Positions 9,566 to 18,654 are shown, counted from the stretch's first letter. The stretch: DNA of 64,000 bases from Rhizobium sp. Root708 (GCF_001429725.1 NZ_LMHV01000007.1:124001-188000); one strand, 5' to 3'. Translations and numbers: made by a program. The notes: a model not told the origin generated them from the letters alone.

Positions 9566-10633
9566 ATGACGACGGCTGTGGCGCCAAAGACCCAGGTTCC
9601 CGACGTGGCGAGCCAAATTACCTTTGCCATGCGCTCCATGGGCGTCGCGCCTATTCCGCGGAACTACGAGCTCTTTTACGAAGCCTATATCGGGTCCAAC
9701 CCGGCACTGACGCGCGATCTTGCTGCCCTCGGAAACCATGCCACGCAGGAAGAACTCGACGAACTCGGTGCGCAGTATTTCACGCACAGCCCGGCCCGCG
9801 TCTTCGACGACGCACACACCCGCATCGTCGCCGAACTGGAGACTCTGTTGAAGGTCCTCCGACAGGAGCAGACGTCGCTCGAAAGCTACAACAAGCTGCT
9901 CGGCGAGACCTACAACCGCATCAACTCGAAGAACACGACAAGCGCCGAAATCATTCAGAATGCGCTGACGCTTCTGACCGAAGCCACGGGCGATACGATG
10001 GCGCACGGCGAGAAGACCGTCGAGAACGTCGTTCAGCGCTCGCAGGAAATGGATCAGGTCCGCAAGGAGCTCGACGAATACAAGCGTATCGCCAATACGG
10101 ACTCGCTGACACGTCTCGCAAATCGCCGCGCCTTCGACGACCGCCTTGCAGCCGTCTTCAACAATCCGATGATGCGCCCGGTAAGCGCTCTCGTTCTTGC
10201 TGACATCGACAACTTCAAGAAGATCAACGACACCTACGGCCACCCGGTCGGTGACAAGATCCTTGCGACGGTCGCCTCCGTCATTCGCGCCAACGTCCGC
10301 CGGGACATCTTCGTCGCCCGCACCGGCGGCGAGGAATTTGCTCTCATCATCGAAGGCAACACGGCCGAGGAAGTGATGGGTATGGCGGAACGGATTCGCC
10401 GGACGCTGGAAACGACACCCTTCACCAATTCCCGCACCAGGATCAATTACGGTCCGGTCACCGTATCCGTTGGCGTCTGCATGGCATCCAATGCGGCCGA
10501 TGCCGGAGAGCTTTATCACAAGACCGACGTCGCCCTTTACGGCGCAAAGAACTCCGGCCGCAACTGCAGCGTCCTCTTCGAAGACGGCATGCAGAAAGAC
10601 TTCACGAAGAGTTGGCTGATCTACAAGGGCTGA
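9566..10633 (+). CDS. GGDEF-domain diguanylate cyclase, cytoplasmic
   Basis: A 355-residue soluble protein predicted to make cyclic di-GMP from two GTP. The N-terminal 170 residues are helical with a probable coiled coil (LETLLKVLRQEQTSL..., QEMDQVRKELDEYK) and resemble no sensor domain I know; the C-terminal half is a complete GGDEF domain with the active-site signature GGEEF at 254-258, the metal/GTP region VLADIDNFKKINDTYG and the Mg-binding Asp. The product-inhibition I-site position reads RRDI instead of RxxD, so allosteric feedback may be absent. A good ribosome binding site (AAGAGGAG) precedes the ATG. It is monocistronic. Confidence 0.93.
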   Translation: MTTAVAPKTQVPDVASQITFAMRSMGVAPIPRNYELFYEAYIGSNPALTRDLAALGNHATQEELDELGAQYFTHSPARVFDDAHTRIVAELETLLKVLRQEQTSLESYNKLLGETYNRINSKNTTSAEIIQNALTLLTEATGDTMAHGEKTVENVVQRSQEMDQVRKELDEYKRIANTDSLTRLANRRAFDDRLAAVFNNPMMRPVSALVLADIDNFKKINDTYGHPVGDKILATVASVIRANVRRDIFVARTGGEEFALIIEGNTAEEVMGMAERIRRTLETTPFTNSRTRINYGPVTVSVGVCMASNAADAGELYHKTDVALYGAKNSGRNCSVLFEDGMQKDFTKSWLIYKG

Positions 10634-10695
10634 TAGCCCGACATTTCAGCGGTTTGTCGCACCTGCAGGCTCTCCGGCAGGTTCAGCTGTTGTGG

Positions 10696-11307
10696 CTACC
10701 ACATCGTCTTGGCCGCGCGCTCCGGCCACTCGCGATCATAGGTCTGATAGTCAAAATCGCCCGTCGCCGCCTTCAGCATCAAGCCGGGGGTCGGCAGGCT
10801 TTTCGGATCGATGAAGGTTTCGGGATTCCAAAGCTCCGAGCGGATCAGCGCCCGCGCGCACTGGAAGTAGACCTCGTCGATCGCGATGACGATCACCGTG
10901 CGCGGCTGTTTGCCGTCCATCTCGAAGCTGGAAAGGACCGCCTCGTCGTTCGTCACGACGCCGCGCCCGTTGATGCGCATCGTCGTGTTCGAGCCGGGAA
11001 TGAGGAACATCAGCGCTAGGCGCGGGTCTCGCACGATATTGGAGAGCGAGTCGACACGGTTGTTGCCACGCCAATCAGGCATGTGCAGCGTTCGCTCATC
11101 GACAATGCGCACCACGCCGCCGATATCGCCGCGCGGCGAACAGTCGAGCCCCTCGGGACCAACCGTTGCCAGTGCCACAAAGGGCGAAGCCTCGATCATC
11201 TCGCGATAGAGGGGCGTGAGATAGTCCGTCACCTTGGCCACCGATGCCTGCGAGAGCCCGCCCGCATAGATCGCCGCAAGTTCTTCCACCGTCTCAATGA
11301 TTTTCAT
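10696..11307 (-). CDS. Pyridoxamine 5'-phosphate oxidase family protein (FMN-binding split barrel)
   Basis: A 203-residue protein of the flavin-binding split-barrel superfamily. The central segment (ASPFVALATVGPEGLDCSPR, then LHMPDWRGNNRVDSLSNI, then RLALMFLIPGSNTTMRINGR) is the classic PNPOx-like core, and the subgroup resembles the MSMEG_1061-type FMN-dependent proteins rather than true PdxH, which lacks this N-terminal helix and has a different C terminus. The substrate is unknown; a role in pyridoxal phosphate synthesis should not be assumed. It points toward the upstream alpha/beta hydrolase gene and could be co-transcribed with it (49-bp gap). Confidence 0.85.
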   Translation of the reverse strand: MKIIETVEELAAIYAGGLSQASVAKVTDYLTPLYREMIEASPFVALATVGPEGLDCSPRGDIGGVVRIVDERTLHMPDWRGNNRVDSLSNIVRDPRLALMFLIPGSNTTMRINGRGVVTNDEAVLSSFEMDGKQPRTVIVIAIDEVYFQCARALIRSELWNPETFIDPKSLPTPGLMLKAATGDFDYQTYDREWPERAAKTMW

Positions 11308-11356
11308 GATCGTCCCGCCGCGTTGTTCAGGTGGCCCTTAGCCGCCTAAGGTGACG

Positions 11357-12310
11357 CTACAATGACATGCGCCGCGCGGAAAGATCGAATAGCGGCACGA
11401 TCTCGGCCTCGCGGACGGAATCGTCACCGGTCAGAAACTCGGTGATCGTCTCGAGAACAGGCAGCGCCGCGACGATGCGGCGATGGCCGAAGCCGTTCGC
11501 CCAATGAAGCCTGACGGCATCGCCGGCCGCCGCGTAACGCCGGGCGTGATCGGCGCTGACCTCCTTGTCGTCTTCCGCATGCACGATCATGACCGGTCGC
11601 CCGATGATGCCAGCCACCGCGCTCGCATCGAACTCCTCAAGTCTCCGGCCGGTGATGCGATGGACCTCGCTCTCCAGCGCCTGCTGCGCCGGTCGCCGAA
11701 GCCCGATCATCTTGCCGAAATCCTTGAACAGCCAGTGCATTTCGCTGGGAGAGCCTATCAACACGAGCTTCTCCGGCAGGACGGCCGGCACCGCCGGCAA
11801 CATACCTGAAGCGGCTACCATCAAGGCGGCGCCGCCGAAGGAATGGCCGATGGCGGCGTCGAATGCGCCGAACCGACGTTCGGCTGCGGCGATCGCCTTC
11901 ACGGCCATACCCATATGAAGCGCTCGCCCTTTGGCGCCTCCGTGCCCGGGGAAGTCCACGGCAATCACCTCCGCGCCGGTTGCCGCCAGCGTTTCGATGA
12001 TGTCAGCCATGTAGACGCTGCTCGATCCCCACCCATGCGTCACGAGATAGCGCGCTCGTCGCCCGATGGCGCCACCGTTCATCCGGTAGGCATGCGCCTG
12101 CCCGCCGCCTTGAAGCGCCAGGGTGAAGCGCTCGGCGCCCGCAAGCTTCGCGGTGCCCGCGGCATGTGCCGCTTTTGCCTTCTCTCCCTTCGGCGCCGAG
12201 GACGGCGTCATGCAGAACAGACGGAAGGCCGCTTTTCCTGCCATGCGCGGCGAAACCGACTGCAACAGCGAAAATCCGAGGCGGGTGACCTTCAGCGTAA
12301 AGTTTGCCAT
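11357..12310 (-). CDS. Alpha/beta hydrolase
   Basis: A 317-residue alpha/beta hydrolase. The oxyanion region reads VTHGWGSSS, the nucleophile elbow GHSFGGA, and a late acid/His pair is plausible at HAEDDKEV and GFGHRRI. The N terminus (NFTLKVTRLGFSLLQSVS...) may be a membrane-associated segment; it is not a clean signal peptide. The ATG at 12310 is preferred over a TTG at 12370, which would run through the intergenic palindrome into the divergent MarR gene. The substrate cannot be read from sequence. The head-to-head MarR gene 45 bp away suggests MarR control. Confidence 0.87.
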   Translation of the reverse strand: MANFTLKVTRLGFSLLQSVSPRMAGKAAFRLFCMTPSSAPKGEKAKAAHAAGTAKLAGAERFTLALQGGGQAHAYRMNGGAIGRRARYLVTHGWGSSSVYMADIIETLAATGAEVIAVDFPGHGGAKGRALHMGMAVKAIAAAERRFGAFDAAIGHSFGGAALMVAASGMLPAVPAVLPEKLVLIGSPSEMHWLFKDFGKMIGLRRPAQQALESEVHRITGRRLEEFDASAVAGIIGRPVMIVHAEDDKEVSADHARRYAAAGDAVRLHWANGFGHRRIVAALPVLETITEFLTGDDSVREAEIVPLFDLSARRMSL

Positions 12311-12326
12311 AGTGGGAATCCAATAA

Positions 12327-12342
12327 TGTTCAACACTGAACA
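12327..12342. promoter_or_regulatory. Palindrome between alpha/beta hydrolase and marR: candidate MarR operator
   Basis: A perfect inverted repeat, TGTTCA-ACAC-TGAACA, sits in the 45-bp divergent intergenic region, and a third TGAACA half-site overlaps the marR start codon (12357-12362). Size and position fit a MarR-family autoregulatory operator that would also repress the hydrolase. Binding is inferred. Confidence 0.6.
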
Positions 12343-12355
12343 ATAAAGTACAACG

Positions 12356-12832
12356 ATGAACAAAAATCAATCCCTACCCTGGGATCATCCACGTTTTCGC
12401 AGCTGGATCGCCGTCGCCCGCGCCTGCCAGCTCATGCAGCAATCGCTCGGTCGCTCGCTCGCCGAACTCGATATCAAGACCCCGCACCTCGATATCATGA
12501 TCAACCTCTACCGGTTCGAGGGCATTTCCCAGCAGGAGCTTGCCCGCAAGCTCCTGGTCGGGCGCTCGAACATGAGCATGCTGCTGCCGCAGATGGAGAA
12601 ACGCGGGCTGATCGAGCGACGTGGCGATGAAAAAGACAAGCGCGTGCTGCGCCTCTTCCTGACCACTGAAGGCCGGGAAATCACCGAAAAGGCCATGGTC
12701 ATGCAGACAGACCTGATCGAGCGCGTATTGTCGCCGGAACCGATCGAACAATGCATGGCAATGGCGGATTCCATGGAACGGATTATCCGCGTGCTGCAAA
12801 AAGATCTAGTCGACGACGAAGACGCGTCCTAG
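12356..12832 (+). CDS. MarR-family transcriptional regulator
   Basis: A 158-residue winged-helix regulator. The DNA-binding part is visible as ISQQELARKLLVGRSNMSMLLPQMEKRGLIERRGDEKDKRVLRLFLT (about residues 57-103), with the typical wing DxRxxxxxLT pattern (DEKDKRVLRLFLT), flanked by dimerisation helices. It is divergent from an alpha/beta hydrolase with a perfect palindrome in between, the standard layout of MarR repressors controlling a neighbouring detoxification or catabolic gene. Its last four bases, CTAG, also contain the stop of the convergent LtrA-family gene. Confidence 0.93.
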   Translation: MNKNQSLPWDHPRFRSWIAVARACQLMQQSLGRSLAELDIKTPHLDIMINLYRFEGISQQELARKLLVGRSNMSMLLPQMEKRGLIERRGDEKDKRVLRLFLTTEGREITEKAMVMQTDLIERVLSPEPIEQCMAMADSMERIIRVLQKDLVDDEDAS

Positions 12833-14019
12833 TGAACCGTGTGAGCGGTGGTCTGTCCAGCGAGAGATTTGTACTCCCACGCGGCCACGATGATCAGCAC
12901 GGCCGTCGCCAGCATTCCCGCAAGATAAAGCTCGATGAACGGCGCGACAAAGGCGAGCAGGATCAGCAGCACGAGGCCACCGAGATGCGAGAGCGGCAGG
13001 CGTCCGCTCGTGGCACCCTTGAACCACAGGTTGCCGGCAAGGAAGAGCCCGGATCCGCCGAAGACCGAGGCCATCACGCCGATATTGCCGGTCTCATGCG
13101 GGTGGGAAAACATGAACTCGACCGCGACGGCATGGACGATGATGCCCGCCAGGATCGGAATATGCGCATAGGTGAAGGCCTGGCGCGCAAGGCTCCCCGG
13201 TGCCTCGTCATGCTCGATGCGATGTGCCGCCCGTTCGTGTCCGAAACGGAAATAGAGCCACCACATGGTAACAGTCGCGACGAAGCCGGTGGCGAAGACC
13301 ACCGCCGTCAGCCCCGAAAACGGCAGTTCCGAGAAGGTGCGACCCGAAACAAGGATCGCTTCGCCGAGGCAGATGATGACGAACAGCGCGCAGCGCTCCG
13401 CCATATGCGCGCCCGACACATCCCAATCCGACGCGCTGGACTTGCCGAGCCCCGGCACGAAAAAGCCGCTTGCCGGCCCGGCATATTCGATCGCCAACGC
13501 GATCAGCCAGGCAGTCAGCCGCGCCTCATGCTCAAGCAGACCGCCAGCAATCCAGAAGACGGCGGAAACGATCAGCCACGTACTGATGCGCAGGAAATTG
13601 CGGTAGTTGGAAGGACTGGCTTCCTTGACGGCATAGACCGTGAAAAGCGACCGGCCGACCTGCATCAGTACGTAGGCGCCCGCGAAAAGCAGCCCCTTCT
13701 CACCGAAGGCTTCCGGAATGGATGCGGAGAGAACGAGGCCAAGCAGCATCAGCACCACGAGCATGCCGCGAACAGCCGTCTTTTCCGGATCGAGCCAGTT
13801 GGTGACCCAGGCCGTGAAGATCCACACCCACCAGACCGCAAAGGTCATCAGCCCCGCTTCAAGCGCGCCGAGTGGCGTGTAGTGAGCAGCGAGCGCATGC
13901 GACAGCTGGGAAATCGAGAAAACGAAGACGAGGTCGAAAAACAACTCGAGGAAAGTGACTCTGCTGCCTCCCGGGCTGCCCTTGCTGCGCAGCCAGTTCC
14001 GTTTTCCCGTTCCTGCCAT
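12829..14019 (-). CDS. Low temperature requirement protein A (LtrA) family membrane protein
   Basis: A 396-residue membrane protein with about ten hydrophobic segments. The N-terminal motif VTFLELFFDLVFVFSISQLSH is diagnostic for the LtrA family (named from Listeria monocytogenes), whose molecular function is not established. A strong ribosome binding site (AAGGGGAC) precedes the ATG at 14019. The 3' end overlaps the convergent marR stop by four bases. Upstream in the same direction, 24 bp away, lies the DUF971 gene, so both may share a transcript. Confidence 0.88.
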   Translation of the reverse strand: MAGTGKRNWLRSKGSPGGSRVTFLELFFDLVFVFSISQLSHALAAHYTPLGALEAGLMTFAVWWVWIFTAWVTNWLDPEKTAVRGMLVVLMLLGLVLSASIPEAFGEKGLLFAGAYVLMQVGRSLFTVYAVKEASPSNYRNFLRISTWLIVSAVFWIAGGLLEHEARLTAWLIALAIEYAGPASGFFVPGLGKSSASDWDVSGAHMAERCALFVIICLGEAILVSGRTFSELPFSGLTAVVFATGFVATVTMWWLYFRFGHERAAHRIEHDEAPGSLARQAFTYAHIPILAGIIVHAVAVEFMFSHPHETGNIGVMASVFGGSGLFLAGNLWFKGATSGRLPLSHLGGLVLLILLAFVAPFIELYLAGMLATAVLIIVAAWEYKSLAGQTTAHTVH

Positions 14020-14043
14020 GATGTCCCCTTGAGCAGTTGATAT

Positions 14044-14418
14044 TCAGCGCGGCTTTTCCGAGGTGTCGCGGCTCATGCCCTTTTCGCGCAGCTCCGCTTC
14101 GTAGGTGGCAAACAGCTCTTCGCCACGCTCGCCGAGTTCGCGCAGATAGGTCCAGGTAAAGATCCCGGTATCGTGCATGTCGTCGAAGCCGATCCGGACG
14201 GCGTAGTTGCCGGTCGGCGTGAGCGAGATGATCGCGACATTGCGCTTTCCCGGCACCGTCACTTTCTGCCCCGGCCCGTGCCCCTGCACTTCCGCCGAAG
14301 GAGAAAGTACGCGCAGCATCTCCGCCGGAAGATCGAAACGCGTCTCGTCGTTGAATGTCACGACCAGATGCTGCCGGTCTTTCGAAACTCTGAGTTCGGT
14401 TGGCCAGATATCGCTCAT
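14044..14418 (-). CDS. DUF971 / gamma-butyrobetaine hydroxylase-like N-terminal domain protein
   Basis: A 124-residue protein of the DUF971 family, related to the small N-terminal zinc-binding domain of gamma-butyrobetaine hydroxylase. Typical segments are WPTELRVSKDRQHLVVTF, the FDLPAEMLRVLSPSAEVQGHG core and AVRIGFDDMHDTGIFTWTYLREL. Stand-alone members have been linked to iron-sulfur cluster or Mrp/ApbC proteins in other bacteria, but the role is not settled. The ATG at 14418 starts MSDIWP; an alternative eight codons upstream is less likely. It is divergent from moaA, itself a radical-SAM Fe-S enzyme. Confidence 0.85.
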   Translation of the reverse strand: MSDIWPTELRVSKDRQHLVVTFNDETRFDLPAEMLRVLSPSAEVQGHGPGQKVTVPGKRNVAIISLTPTGNYAVRIGFDDMHDTGIFTWTYLRELGERGEELFATYEAELREKGMSRDTSEKPR

Positions 14419-14551
14419 GATCCCATTCCCCTTCAAAATCACGAGTAGGCAATGACGCAGAGTGAGGCAAGCGCAATTTGCCGCTTGCGAAGGCGTTTCC
14501 CTTGACGCCGCAATGACCTATACGCACATTAGTAGCATTGCGGAGGCATTC

Positions 14552-15598
14552 GTGAACAGCAACGTCGGAACGACAGGCAACGCATCGCCGCTGGTTGCAG
14601 AGGCGAAACCGATGATCGACCCGTTCAAGCGGGCCGTAACCTATCTGCGCGTCTCCGTCACCGACCGCTGCGACTTCCGCTGCACCTACTGCATGGCCGA
14701 GCACATGACCTTCCTGCCGAAGCAGGAGCTGCTGACGCTCGAGGAATTGCACCGGCTCTGTTCCGCCTTCATCGCCAAGGGCGTCCGCAAGCTGCGGCTG
14801 ACCGGCGGCGAGCCGCTGGTGCGCAAGAACATCATGTATCTGGTGCGCGAACTCGGCAAGCAGATCGGCTCCGGCCTCGACGAGCTGACGCTGACCACCA
14901 ACGGCTCGCAGCTTTCCCGCTTCGCCGACGAGCTCTACGCCGCAGGTGTCCGCCGCATCAACGTCTCGCTGGATACGCTCGATCCCGACAAGTTTCGCCA
15001 GATCACCCGCTGGGGCGACTTCAACAAAGTGATGGAAGGGATCGACGCCGCCCAGAAGGCAGGCCTGAAGATCAAGCTGAATGCGGTGGCGCTGAAGGAT
15101 TTCAACGATAGCGAGATGCCGGAAATGATCCGCTTCGCGCATGGCCGCGGCATGGACCTGACGGTCATCGAAACGATGCCGATGGGCGAGATCGAGGAAG
15201 ACCGGACCGACCGATACCTGCCGCTGTCGAAGCTGAGGGCCGATCTCGAACAGCAGTTCACCTTCTCCGATATCGGCTACCGCACCGGTGGTCCGGCCCG
15301 CTATGTCGAGGTCAAGGAGACAGGCGGACGGCTCGGTTTCATCACGCCGATGACCCATAATTTCTGCGAGAGCTGCAACCGCGTGCGGCTGACCTGCACC
15401 GGTACGCTCTACATGTGTCTTGGCCAGAACGATGCAGCCGATCTTCGCGCTGCCGTCCGCGCTACCCCTGATGATGGGCTGCTCTATGCGGCGATCGACG
15501 AGGCGATCTCGCGCAAGCCGAAGGGCCACGACTTCATCATCGACCGCACCCATAACCGCCCGGCGGTCGCCCGCCATATGAGCGTCACCGGCGGGTGA
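14552..15598 (+). CDS. moaA: GTP 3',8-cyclase MoaA (molybdenum cofactor, first step)
   Basis: A 348-residue radical SAM enzyme that converts GTP into 3',8-cyclo-GTP in molybdopterin synthesis. The N-terminal cluster motif CDFRCTYC gives Cys40, Cys44 and Cys47; the C-terminal substrate-binding cluster cysteines are 272, 275 and 289 (C-x2-C-x13-C). The SAM-binding TGGEP motif is present, and the chain ends in the double glycine MSVTGG essential in this family. A GTG start at 14552 is chosen: it has GCGGAGG upstream and gives the rhizobial length, whereas the ATG and other starts up to 14462 add a poorly conserved leader. Confidence 0.96.
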   Translation: MNSNVGTTGNASPLVAEAKPMIDPFKRAVTYLRVSVTDRCDFRCTYCMAEHMTFLPKQELLTLEELHRLCSAFIAKGVRKLRLTGGEPLVRKNIMYLVRELGKQIGSGLDELTLTTNGSQLSRFADELYAAGVRRINVSLDTLDPDKFRQITRWGDFNKVMEGIDAAQKAGLKIKLNAVALKDFNDSEMPEMIRFAHGRGMDLTVIETMPMGEIEEDRTDRYLPLSKLRADLEQQFTFSDIGYRTGGPARYVEVKETGGRLGFITPMTHNFCESCNRVRLTCTGTLYMCLGQNDAADLRAAVRATPDDGLLYAAIDEAISRKPKGHDFIIDRTHNRPAVARHMSVTGG

Positions 15599-15619
15599 CG
15601 CCCACTGGAGTCAAGCGGA

Positions 15620-16390
15620 TCAGGTCCGGTTGATCGAGACCCCACCGTCCGCCAGCATCGACGTGCCGGTCACGAAGCTCGCCATATCCGATCCCAGGAA
15701 GAGTGCTGCCTTGGCGATTTCCTCCGGCTGCGCCAGGCGCTTCAGCGCGTGCAGGCCATGGATGAAGGCGACCAGCTGCATGTCCGGGTTTTCGAAATTC
15801 GCCGGGTTCAGCGCGGTATCCGTACCGCCAGGCAGCAGCGCGTTGACGCGGATGTTCTTCGGCCCGAGTTCGGCGGCAAGGACCTGCACCAGGCCGGTCA
15901 GGCCAGCCTTGCTCGCGGCATAGGCGCCCATACCCGGCATTCCCGCCGTGTGGCCGACGAAGGTCGAGGTGAAGACGATCGATCCGCCGCCGCGGGCAAT
16001 CATCGCCGGCACCTGATATTTCGCCGCCAGAAATGCGCTGGTCAGGTTGACCGCCAGCATCTCGTTCCAGCCTTCGAGGGAAAGATCGGCGACCGGCGCA
16101 GACTCGCCCGTCCCCCCGGCATTGTTGAACGCGACGTCGAGGCCGCCGAAGCGCTCGACAGCCACCTCGACCAGCCGCCTGTTCAACGCCTCGTCGCGCA
16201 CGTCGCCGGCAACGGCCACCGCCTCGCCGCCGGCATCGGCGATCTCCTCGACCAGCATGCCGAGTTCCGCTTCGCGTCGCGCCGCGACCACCAGCCGTGC
16301 GCCCTCCGCTGCAAAGAGTTTGGCCGCCGCCCGGCCAATGCCGGAGCTCGCTCCCGTTATGATCGCAACCTTGCCATCCAGATATTTCAT
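15620..16390 (-). CDS. Short-chain dehydrogenase/reductase
   Basis: A 256-residue classical SDR with the cofactor motif TGASSGIG near the N terminus, NNAG about residue 85, the catalytic Tyr-x3-Lys as YAASK, and the C-terminal ASFVTGTSMLADGG typical of this group. The ATG at 16390 follows GTGGAGG with good spacing; the long open extension upstream is spurious. Substrate unknown; the gene shows no obvious link to the flanking molybdenum cofactor genes, being on the opposite strand from both. Confidence 0.92.
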   Translation of the reverse strand: MKYLDGKVAIITGASSGIGRAAAKLFAAEGARLVVAARREAELGMLVEEIADAGGEAVAVAGDVRDEALNRRLVEVAVERFGGLDVAFNNAGGTGESAPVADLSLEGWNEMLAVNLTSAFLAAKYQVPAMIARGGGSIVFTSTFVGHTAGMPGMGAYAASKAGLTGLVQVLAAELGPKNIRVNALLPGGTDTALNPANFENPDMQLVAFIHGLHALKRLAQPEEIAKAALFLGSDMASFVTGTSMLADGGVSINRT

Positions 16391-16590
16391 GTCGGAACCT
16401 CCACTTGTTGTTGGCGGTCCTCCAAATCTCAGACATCCGCCGCCGCAGCCACCCGTTTCCTGTCGTCGGCGCACGAACACCGGCATCATTGTGCACTGCG
16501 CAATCGAATTATGGCGATTGTGGCTTTCGATCGATTCCCATCGCAACCGCCAGCTTCTAAAAGGAGTTGTACGAGAATCGGAATATCGAC

Positions 16591-17499
16591 ATGCCGCGGT
16601 CCCGCAATACCCAGGGCGCCATCTACATGAGTTCGGCCATGGCCGGATTTTCCTGCAGCGACGCACTCTCCAAATCAGTCATCGTCTATATGAACGCCGG
16701 CCAGATCATGTGCCTGCGTGGCCTCTTCACCAGCGTGCTCGTCTATGCGATCGCCCGCTACATGGGTGCGCTGCGCTCATGGCGCGTCATGCTGAAGCCC
16801 ATGGTCCTGGTCCGTGTCGTCTGCGAGGTTCTGGCCGCCGTGACTTACATTACGGCGCTTGGAATGATGCCGATCGCCAATGCCTCCGCCATCCTTCAGT
16901 CGCTGCCGCTCGTCGTCACCTTCGGTGCCGCGCTGTTCTTTTCCGAGCCGGTCGGCTGGCGCCGCTGGCTGGCGATTGTCGGCGGATTGGTCGGCGTGCT
17001 GATCATCATCCGCCCCGGCGCGGAGGGCTTCACGACGGCGGCCCTGCTCTGCGTCGCGAGCGTGCTCGTGACCGCAGGCCGCGACCTCGCCACCCGCGGC
17101 ATCGGCCCGGAAATTCCCTCGCTGATGATCACCGTCGTGACGGCGCTCTCGGTCACGATCATCGGCGCCTTGCTGACACCTGTTCTCGGCGGATGGCAGC
17201 CGGTCAGCGCCACGGCGCTGTCTCACCTGCTGCTCGCCGCCGTTCTCGTCCTCGTCGGCTATCAATCCGTCATCATGGCAATGCGGACGGGGGAGATTTC
17301 CTTCGTTGCCCCTCTGCGTTACACCAGCCTGATCTTCTCGGCCCTGCTGGGCTTCATCTTCTTTGCGGAGGTTCCCGACCTCTGGACCCTGATCGGTGCC
17401 GCTGTCGTCATAGCGTCCGGCCTCTACACGTTCTATCGTGAGGCAAAACGTCATGTGCAGCCGGTCGCCCAGGAGTCCGAACCGAGAACACCCGTCTGA
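16591..17499 (+). CDS. DMT-superfamily transporter (EamA-type)
   Basis: A 302-residue inner-membrane protein with ten predicted helices in two EamA repeats; the first repeat ends near LFFSEPVGWRRWLAIVGGLVGVLIIIRP and the second carries the equivalent GFIFFAEVPDLWTLIGAAVVIASG. EamA carriers usually export metabolites or amino acids; the substrate cannot be told. The start is uncertain: AAGGAG at 16561-16566 touches a TTG at 16567, too close to use, so the ATG at 16591 with a weaker CGGA is preferred. mobA begins 7 bp after the stop, so the transporter probably shares a transcript with mobAB. Confidence 0.88.
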   Translation: MPRSRNTQGAIYMSSAMAGFSCSDALSKSVIVYMNAGQIMCLRGLFTSVLVYAIARYMGALRSWRVMLKPMVLVRVVCEVLAAVTYITALGMMPIANASAILQSLPLVVTFGAALFFSEPVGWRRWLAIVGGLVGVLIIIRPGAEGFTTAALLCVASVLVTAGRDLATRGIGPEIPSLMITVVTALSVTIIGALLTPVLGGWQPVSATALSHLLLAAVLVLVGYQSVIMAMRTGEISFVAPLRYTSLIFSALLGFIFFAEVPDLWTLIGAAVVIASGLYTFYREAKRHVQPVAQESEPRTPV

Positions 17500-17506
17500 G
17501 GCAAAC

Positions 17507-18139
17507 ATGAACGATTTTACATTGGACAGATCCAACATTCCGGGTGTCGTACTGGCAGGTGGGCGCTCGTCCCGCATGGGGCGCGACAAGGCCTCGGTGA
17601 CGCTTGGCGGGCATTCGTTGCTGAGCCGCGTGCTCGATCAGCTGACGCCGCAGGTCTCCTCGATCGCGGTGAACGCCGACGCGATACCGGAAAATTGCAG
17701 CCAGCGGTTCATTCCCGATATAATCCCCGGCAAGGCTGGACCGATGGCCGGCATTCATGCGGCGATGGCCTACGGCGCGACCCTTGGGGACGCCACGCAC
17801 GTGATCACGGTTTCCGTCGACAGTCCGTTCTTTCCACACGACCTCGTCGACTGGCTCGCCGCCGCAATCGATACGCCGGAAAAGATCGCCATTGCCACCT
17901 CCGAGGGCCGCAGCCATCCGGTGTTCGGACTTTGGCCCGTGGTGCTGGCTGATGATCTCAGATCCTGGATCGCCACCGACGAAAAGCGGCGCGTGCGGGA
18001 CTTCCTCCTGCGTCATGACGTTACGGAAGTTGCCTTCCCGCTACGCCCGACCCGCGCCAGCCTTCTCGATCCGTTTTTCAACGTCAACACGCCAGACGAT
18101 CTCGCCGAGGCGGAACGCTGGCTGAAGGTACTCGTATGA
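17507..18139 (+). CDS. mobA: Molybdenum cofactor guanylyltransferase MobA
   Basis: A 210-residue nucleotidyltransferase that joins GMP to molybdopterin, producing the bis-MGD cofactor of DMSO-reductase-family enzymes. The N-terminal GTP-binding signature is VVLAGGRSSRMGRDKA, followed by GPMAGIHAA and the metal-binding VDSPFFP. The ATG at 17507 lies after the transporter stop; an upstream alternative (17438) overlaps that gene. The stop overlaps the mobB start by four bases (ATGA), so mobA and mobB are coupled. Confidence 0.95.
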   Translation: MNDFTLDRSNIPGVVLAGGRSSRMGRDKASVTLGGHSLLSRVLDQLTPQVSSIAVNADAIPENCSQRFIPDIIPGKAGPMAGIHAAMAYGATLGDATHVITVSVDSPFFPHDLVDWLAAAIDTPEKIAIATSEGRSHPVFGLWPVVLADDLRSWIATDEKRRVRDFLLRHDVTEVAFPLRPTRASLLDPFFNVNTPDDLAEAERWLKVLV

Positions 18140-18654
18140 TGAACAAGCCGAAGGTCTTTGGCATCGCCGGCTGGAAAAACTCGGGCAAGACCGGCCTCGC
18201 CGTTCGTCTCGTCGAGGAGTTTACCCGCCGCGGCTACAGCATCTCGACGATCAAGCATGCCCACCACGACTTCGACATCGACAAGGTCGGCGCCGACAGC
18301 TACCGGCATCGTCAGGCCGGCGCGCATGAGGTCACCATCGTTTCCGGCACGCGCTACGCCATCATGCATGAACTGCGCGGCGCACCGGAGCCGACCTTCG
18401 AGGAAATCCTCTCCCGTCTGGCGCCCTGCGACCTTGTCCTGATCGAAGGCTACAAGCGCGAGCAGATCCCGAAGATCGAGGCCCGGCGCCTGGAGGCGGC
18501 AAACCGCGAGCCGCTGGCGCCGACCGATCCGTTCATCTCCGCAATCGCCGCGGACCACCCCGTCGCCGAAGCCTTCCTTCCGGTCTTCGATATCAACGAC
18601 ACATCGGCGATCGCCGATTTCATTGCCGCGATCGTGGAATTGGCCGCCAAGTAG
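18136..18654 (+). CDS. mobB: Molybdopterin-guanine dinucleotide biosynthesis adaptor MobB
   Basis: A 172-residue P-loop GTPase that assists MobA. Walker A reads GWKNSGKTGL, followed by TIKHAHHDFDIDKVGADSYRHRQAGA and the LVLIEGYKRE segment, all standard MobB landmarks. Translation can start at the overlapping ATG (18136) or the next codon, also ATG (18139). A strong bidirectional terminator follows. Confidence 0.95.
   Translation: MMNKPKVFGIAGWKNSGKTGLAVRLVEEFTRRGYSISTIKHAHHDFDIDKVGADSYRHRQAGAHEVTIVSGTRYAIMHELRGAPEPTFEEILSRLAPCDLVLIEGYKREQIPKIEARRLEAANREPLAPTDPFISAIAADHPVAEAFLPVFDINDTSAIADFIAAIVELAAK

Noticed and set aside
13859..15577. 572-codon minus-strand frame across moaA and the LtrA-family start
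   Set aside because: It spans two real genes in other frames and shows no domain; ribosome binding sites support the annotated genes instead.
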